This document shows positions 58,974-64,000 of a DNA stretch of 64,000 nt, piece by piece. Both the position numbers and the translations under genes were made by a program. Location: NCBI GenBank assembly GCA_946567425.1, contig CAMNXF010000001.1:1-64000 (forward strand), given 5' to 3'. The stretch's first letter is position 1; the number at the start of each line of letters is the position of its first letter. This DNA comes from an uncultured Clostridia bacterium (lineage in GTDB: Bacteria > Bacillota > Clostridia > Oscillospirales > Ruminococcaceae). The notes beneath the pieces were generated by a model, which was not told where the DNA came from, ran no database searches, and was given only the letters and a program-made list of their open reading frames with translations.

Positions 58974-61379
58974 TTAAATATCTGCTTTTGCAGGCTTTGC
59001 GGGAACGGACTTGCTGCCTGACTTGCGCTCCTGCCACCAGATCCACAGCGGACCCGCGAGACAAAGCGACGAATAGAAGCCTACCAGCATACCGATAGCA
59101 AGCGGTATCGCAAAGGACAAAATCGACGTTACTCCCATAATCGAGCATACGATCGCGATAGATATCATCGCGGTTACGGTTGTCGCCGTTGTGATTATCG
59201 AACGCGAGAGCGTCTGATTTATCGAGAGATTTACCAGCTCGCGGTCGCCCGTTTTGCCGCCGTGCTTTGCGCGGTTTTCGCGGAGACGGTCGTAAATGAT
59301 GATAGTGTTGTTGATTGAGTAACCGAGCAGCGTCAATATTACCGCCATAAAGTTGGAGTCGAGCGCCATTCCCGTGAATACATACACCGCGTAGGTGAGT
59401 ATTACGTCGTGGAGCAGACAGCATATCGCGATAATACCCGCGCTCCAACCGCCTATCTTCTTGAAGCGGAACGCAATATAAATTACAAGCAGCACAAACG
59501 CGATAACAACCGCGATCAGACAGGATACGAAGAACTGCGAACCCGAGGACGCGGATACGTTGGTGGTGTCAACGCTCTTGATATCGTTATCGGGATAGGT
59601 CTCGATAAGCTTGTCCGTTACCTTTTGCAGAACCTCGTCGTTCATCTTTTCGTCTTGAGCGAACGAAACGCTTATTGTATTAAGTCCGCCCGTGAAGCTC
59701 GTACCCGTGGTTACGGTCGCGATAGGCGTGCCAACGGATTCCACCGTCGATTTGATGTCATTCGTGCTTACCTCTCCCATGTACGAATAGGTAAGAATAG
59801 TACCGCCCTTAAAGCGGATATCAACGTTTACTCCGATAATGAACGTGCACAGAACCGTTACCGCGATAAGCGCCGCGGAGATGATAACGAACACCTTTCT
59901 TCTGCCCACGAAATCAACGTCGGTCTTAGCCTTGACCTCGATATTCTGAACGGTATCCTTGCCCTTTTCGGTGTCGCCGACGATCTCAGCCTTGGAAACG
60001 CCGAACAGCGAGGGCTTTCTGAAGCACTTGAATTTCGAGAGCGAAACCGTCATAAGACGCGTCGCCCAGCAAGCCATAATAAAGTTCATGATAACGCCCG
60101 CCAGCAAGGTGTAGCCGAACGAGTAAACAGTACCCTCGGTGCTCGCGCCGAACCATGTGCCGAATACCGCCATAAGGATAAGCGCAACGATAATTACCGT
60201 AAGGTTGGAGTCGAGTATCGCGGTAAAGCCGCGCTGAAAGCCGTTCTTTACAGCGCCGTCTATGGTGCGTCCCGCTTTAAGCTCTTCTTTGATACGCTCG
60301 GCGGAAATTACGTTCGCGTCAACGCCCATACCTATCGACAGGATAATACCCGCGATACCGGGCAGCGTAAGCGACGAGGCGTTGTTGAAACCGAAAAATC
60401 CCGTAATAGCCGCGAACATTCCCGCAACCTGACCCGTAAGTGCGATGACCGCGACAAATCCGGGCAGACGGTAGTAAGCTATCATAAATATCGCGATAAG
60501 AATAAACGCGATAAGTCCCGCGAGCGCCATCGCGTTGCGCGCACCCGTACCCAGAATTGGCGATATAGTGGACAGAGTGTCAATCTCCAGCTTGAACGGA
60601 AGCGCGCCGCCGTTTATCTTGTTGGCGAGGTCGTTCGCCTCCTCCGCCGTGAAAGAACCCTCGATCTGGGCGCTGCTGTCGTTTATCTTCTTGCTGACGG
60701 TCGGGTGGCTTATGCACACGTCGTCCATCCAGATAGAGAGAACGTTGTCCGTGCCGTTGACGTTCTGAGACAGCTTTTCGGTTGCCTCTGCAAACTTGTC
60801 CTTACCCGAGTCCTTGAAGTTAAGCTGAACTATATACTGTCCCGAGGAGGAGCCGTCGCTCTTGATATAACCCGCCTTGGCACTCTCAACGTCCGCGCCC
60901 GTGAGGACTATGTTATCCTTGGTAACACCCTTCGGAAGTCCGTTTTCGTCTATCTCGTACTTCTCGCGGAAGGTAAGCATTGCGGTCTCGCCTATCTCGC
61001 GGACAGCCTGCTCCGGGTCGAACGACGTATCGTCGCTCTGCCACGGGAACTGCACGATTATCGAATTTGTCGCCGAGTCAACATACACATCATAGTCGTT
61101 GATGTTTTTATTGACGAGACGCTGCTCTATCATTGATTTCGCGCCGTTGAGGTCGTCCTCGGTTATCGTGTTTTCCTCTTCGTAATCCGCGGGAGGTTTG
61201 AATGTAACGTTCACGCCGCCGCGGATATCGATACCCCATCTGATGTCGTCAATTCCCCATATCCATGAAGTTTTGATATCGCCGTAATATGTGCGTATTC
61301 CCACAGTGGACAATAACGTAAATACTACGATCAGGAAAAAGACGATAAAAAACACGGGCTTTGTAATTTTGCTTTTCAA
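58974..61379 (-). CDS. secDF: Protein translocase SecD-SecF fusion
   Basis: WGIDIRGGVNVTF (SecD) and VDIRFKGGTILTYSY (SecF) in one 801-aa ORF with two sets of RND-type TM helices. Confidence 0.95.
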   Translation of the reverse strand: MKSKITKPVFFIVFFLIVVFTLLSTVGIRTYYGDIKTSWIWGIDDIRWGIDIRGGVNVTFKPPADYEEENTITEDDLNGAKSMIEQRLVNKNINDYDVYVDSATNSIIVQFPWQSDDTSFDPEQAVREIGETAMLTFREKYEIDENGLPKGVTKDNIVLTGADVESAKAGYIKSDGSSSGQYIVQLNFKDSGKDKFAEATEKLSQNVNGTDNVLSIWMDDVCISHPTVSKKINDSSAQIEGSFTAEEANDLANKINGGALPFKLEIDTLSTISPILGTGARNAMALAGLIAFILIAIFMIAYYRLPGFVAVIALTGQVAGMFAAITGFFGFNNASSLTLPGIAGIILSIGMGVDANVISAERIKEELKAGRTIDGAVKNGFQRGFTAILDSNLTVIIVALILMAVFGTWFGASTEGTVYSFGYTLLAGVIMNFIMACWATRLMTVSLSKFKCFRKPSLFGVSKAEIVGDTEKGKDTVQNIEVKAKTDVDFVGRRKVFVIISAALIAVTVLCTFIIGVNVDIRFKGGTILTYSYMGEVSTNDIKSTVESVGTPIATVTTGTSFTGGLNTISVSFAQDEKMNDEVLQKVTDKLIETYPDNDIKSVDTTNVSASSGSQFFVSCLIAVVIAFVLLVIYIAFRFKKIGGWSAGIIAICCLLHDVILTYAVYVFTGMALDSNFMAVILTLLGYSINNTIIIYDRLRENRAKHGGKTGDRELVNLSINQTLSRSIITTATTVTAMISIAIVCSIMGVTSILSFAIPLAIGMLVGFYSSLCLAGPLWIWWQERKSGSKSVPAKPAKADI

Positions 61380-61602
61380 ATGTTTTTCACTCCGTTCCTT
61401 TTTTGTGAATTGTGAATGGCATACACTGCCATTTTATAATCTACATCTATTTATTATAATACAAATCGGTAAAATAGTCAAGAGCTATTTGCGTTTTTAA
61501 TATGTATTTTTTCTGAAAATATATTTTTTGCTTGAATTATACAGCATTGTATGATATAATTAAAGTGTAAAGATATGCGTTTTCACAGGAAAAGGAGTTT
61601 AT

Positions 61603-63627
61603 ATGAACGATCCCAATAATCACAGCAGTCAAGGATATCCTCAATATCAACAACAATATCCGCAGCCGTCTCAACCCGTTTCTCAGAAAAAAGGCGCGGT
61701 CTCGGGCGGGGAGATGTTTGTCGGGATAAATCTTCTCAGCAAGATCGGCGTTATATTCATAATCATCGGCGTTATCGCGTTTTCCGCGGCGTCGGAGGGA
61801 TTTATCCACATCGGGATACGAATGACCATGGTCATACTGCTCGGATTTATTATGCTGGCGGCGGGCGAGCTGTTTTACCGTAAAGGCTCAATAGTATTTG
61901 CGAACGCGCTTATCTTCGGAGGGGTCGCCGAGCTGTTCATCTGTTCGCTTATCGGATATCACGGCTTCGGATTGTTGAGAAGCATCGACTCTATCGGCAT
62001 AGGACTTGGAGCGGCTGCTGTCGGAATGCTGCTCTCGATACGCTACAAATCGCAGGGACTACTTATCGTCACGACGCTTTTTTCCGTGCTGCCGATATTC
62101 GTCGGAATGAATATGACCTCGCTTTGCGCCTCAGCCGTGTATTTTACTATCGTACACTGTGCCGCAGCAATAATCGCGCGTAAAAACAGCTATAACGCCG
62201 CATACGTCATCGGCATAATAACGGCGGTCATCGAAACTTTGCTCCTCGACGCAGCCTCGGGAAGTCTGGATACGGTCTACAGCTGGGCGAGAGCGTTCGT
62301 TATCGTTCTGTTTATTATATGCTGCTCAATGTGCTATGTCGGAGGTCTGATACTGAACGCTGTCCAAGAAAACGGAAAGCTCACATCCGCAGAAATTGTG
62401 ATCATCTGCATTATGCTCGGCTTTACCGTGCTTTTCGGGAACTCGTGCTTAAGCAATAACGCGTCGGAGCTTACCGCGGGTATCGCCATGCTCACCTTAG
62501 CCGTGATCTTTACTATAATCGTTATCGGCATATCTCTGCGCTTCGGTGACGACTGCGTGGCGGCGAACGTTTTGTTCAACTTTATATTTATAACGGTATT
62601 TTTCTCGCTGTTCAGCTTCTTCGGCGAGCTTGTAATACGGTACGCGGCTATTCATATTTTCGGTGCGGCGGCGCTTATCGCGGGACTTATATATAACCGC
62701 AGACTTTTTAACGGCTGGGGAACAGCGATCACCGCTTTTGCGGAATGTATGTTTCTCGGCGTGCTGTTCACAGTCGAACTTTCGGGCGGCGGACTGTTCG
62801 CAATAATCGTAAATCTTATACTGTGGTTCGGGATTATGGCTGTGTATATCGCAAAAAAGAAGCACGACACCTCGTTTTTCCGAGCATACACATTCGCAGT
62901 GCTGCTTAATACTGGAATAGTCTGTTCAAATCTGATAACTCGTTACATCACCAATCTTATTATAGTGAGAGAATTATGGAATAACGCGGCTGAACGCATT
63001 GCATTTTCCTCGCTGCTGTGTACAGTGCCTTGGCTCATTCTCGGATTTGTCGCGGGTAAGCTGAGATATATGAAAAAGCTTGCAATGATATCGTCGTTTA
63101 TTTTTTACGGAATAGGTTTTATTTGCCTTTTAACCGCAAACAACGTAAATTATATTAACGGAATGGTCGGCAAATACGAGCTTGGACTTGCCGCTGTTAT
63201 CGCAACAATCGCTGTAAACGCCGCTTCGGTGCTGCCGGTACTGGATATGGCGCTTCAAATTCAGAAAAGGGCTCCGAAATTTACAAAGGCGGTCGGGCTT
63301 ATCGTTTCGGGATACGCGCTTATGTCGCTCACCACTATACTCGGCACAAACGATTTTGTAACGTTCACCAGCTTTATCATCAGCATAATTTATATCGTCA
63401 CTGCGGCAGTCTGGATAATTATCGGCTTTAAACGGCTTAACGCGCTGCTGCGGTACTTCGGTCTGGCGCTCGCGCTGCTCTCCTCGGCTAAGCTGTTTCT
63501 GTTCGACTTCTCCAATATCAACGATATGGGCAGAACGCTGCTGTTTATCGGTTTCGGTATAACGCTGCTCTGTATTGCGTTCGGTTACGGTATTGCGGAA
63601 AAGAAGCTGAAAGAAAACAACAAATAA
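61603..63627 (+). CDS. Multi-spanning membrane protein, DUF2339-like
   Basis: Pro/Gln-rich N-terminus then GINLLSKIGVIFIIIGVIAFS...; many TM helices. Confidence 0.78.
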   Translation: MNDPNNHSSQGYPQYQQQYPQPSQPVSQKKGAVSGGEMFVGINLLSKIGVIFIIIGVIAFSAASEGFIHIGIRMTMVILLGFIMLAAGELFYRKGSIVFANALIFGGVAELFICSLIGYHGFGLLRSIDSIGIGLGAAAVGMLLSIRYKSQGLLIVTTLFSVLPIFVGMNMTSLCASAVYFTIVHCAAAIIARKNSYNAAYVIGIITAVIETLLLDAASGSLDTVYSWARAFVIVLFIICCSMCYVGGLILNAVQENGKLTSAEIVIICIMLGFTVLFGNSCLSNNASELTAGIAMLTLAVIFTIIVIGISLRFGDDCVAANVLFNFIFITVFFSLFSFFGELVIRYAAIHIFGAAALIAGLIYNRRLFNGWGTAITAFAECMFLGVLFTVELSGGGLFAIIVNLILWFGIMAVYIAKKKHDTSFFRAYTFAVLLNTGIVCSNLITRYITNLIIVRELWNNAAERIAFSSLLCTVPWLILGFVAGKLRYMKKLAMISSFIFYGIGFICLLTANNVNYINGMVGKYELGLAAVIATIAVNAASVLPVLDMALQIQKRAPKFTKAVGLIVSGYALMSLTTILGTNDFVTFTSFIISIIYIVTAAVWIIIGFKRLNALLRYFGLALALLSSAKLFLFDFSNINDMGRTLLFIGFGITLLCIAFGYGIAEKKLKENNK

Positions 63628-63632
63628 TAAAA

Positions 63633-63666
63633 TCCCGAAAGGCATTCACCTTTCGGGAATTTTTAT
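63633..63666. terminator. Intrinsic terminator between convergent genes
   Basis: TCCCGAAAGG-CATTCA-CCTTTCGGGA followed by ATTTTTAT. Confidence 0.88.
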
Positions 63667-64000
63667 ACAGTAATATAATCATGGATAGCCTCAAATATTA
63701 TCTCGTCTATCCCGCTGACGCGTTTTATATCATGAATGTTGACAAAATCGCCGTAACGCTCGCGGTATTCGATTATCGCCGCAGCTTTGTCCTCGCCTAT
63801 TCCCCAGAGAGTTTGCAGTTCCTCCGAGGACGCCGTGTTTATGTTGACAATATCGGGCTCGTCCGGTTCGATAAGCGGCGCGTCATTGGTTGATACGTCA
63901 GTCGATTGTACGGGCGGCTCGGACGTTGACGAAGATAAGGGTGCGCTTGTTGAAGTTGAGGATACGGTCGAACTCGACGAAGATATTGAAGAACTTACTG
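63663..64000 (-). CDS. comEA: ComEA-like helix-hairpin-helix protein, C-terminal part (runs off window)
   Basis: Minus strand reads ...EPDIVNINTASSEELQTLWGIGEDKAAAIIEYRERYGDFVNIHDIKRVSGIDEIIFEAIHDYITV* after a Ser/Thr-rich linker; absent from the ORF track because the start lies outside. Confidence 0.85.
   Translation of the reverse strand, partial: VSSSISSSSSTVSSTSTSAPLSSSTSEPPVQSTDVSTNDAPLIEPDEPDIVNINTASSEELQTLWGIGEDKAAAIIEYRERYGDFVNIHDIKRVSGIDEIIFEAIHDYITV

Noticed and set aside
59409-61136. 575-aa plus-strand ORF opposite secDF
   Set aside because: Shadow ORF: Arg/Asn/Tyr-rich nonsense composition antisense to a clearly conserved gene.

Overview
This 64 kb chromosomal window most resembles a flagellated Clostridia/Oscillospiraceae-type Firmicute (taxonomy is inference). 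It divides into six parts. (1) 0-2.3 kb: two tRNAs (partial Tyr; Thr) and a decayed accessory segment with an amidoligase pseudogene. (2) 4.3-7.5 kb: an ArsR-type metal-efflux operon with a clear promoter and a palindromic operator. An IS1182-like element (7853-9384) follows, inserted in the terminator hairpin of a NYN/multi-LOTUS gene. (3) 9.4-14.6 kb: NYN-LOTUS protein, thymidylate synthase and aspartate kinase. (4) 14.7-35 kb, the most interesting part: a sigma28-promoted flagellin gene followed by an ~18 kb co-directional glycan locus. It encodes GT2 glycosyltransferases, a CDP-glucose branch and a full gene set resembling the antibiotic-type dTDP-2,6-dideoxy-3-C-methyl-hexose (mycarose-like) pathway. 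It also carries an FkbM methyltransferase whose frame is broken by an (AT)12 tract, a candidate phase-variation switch. (5) 35-45 kb: an MBL hydrolase, three tandem lipoprotein serpins behind a DtxR/MntR-like regulator, and an ABC exporter with a long coiled coil. (6) 45-64 kb: origin-proximal housekeeping genes (serS, parB, parA, noc-like, rsmG, mnmG, gyrA, gyrB) with near-perfect parS palindromes, a small RHH-regulator module with twin promoters, secDF, a DUF2339-like membrane protein and a partial comEA. All calls were made by reading the sequence and ORF translations. No database search was possible.
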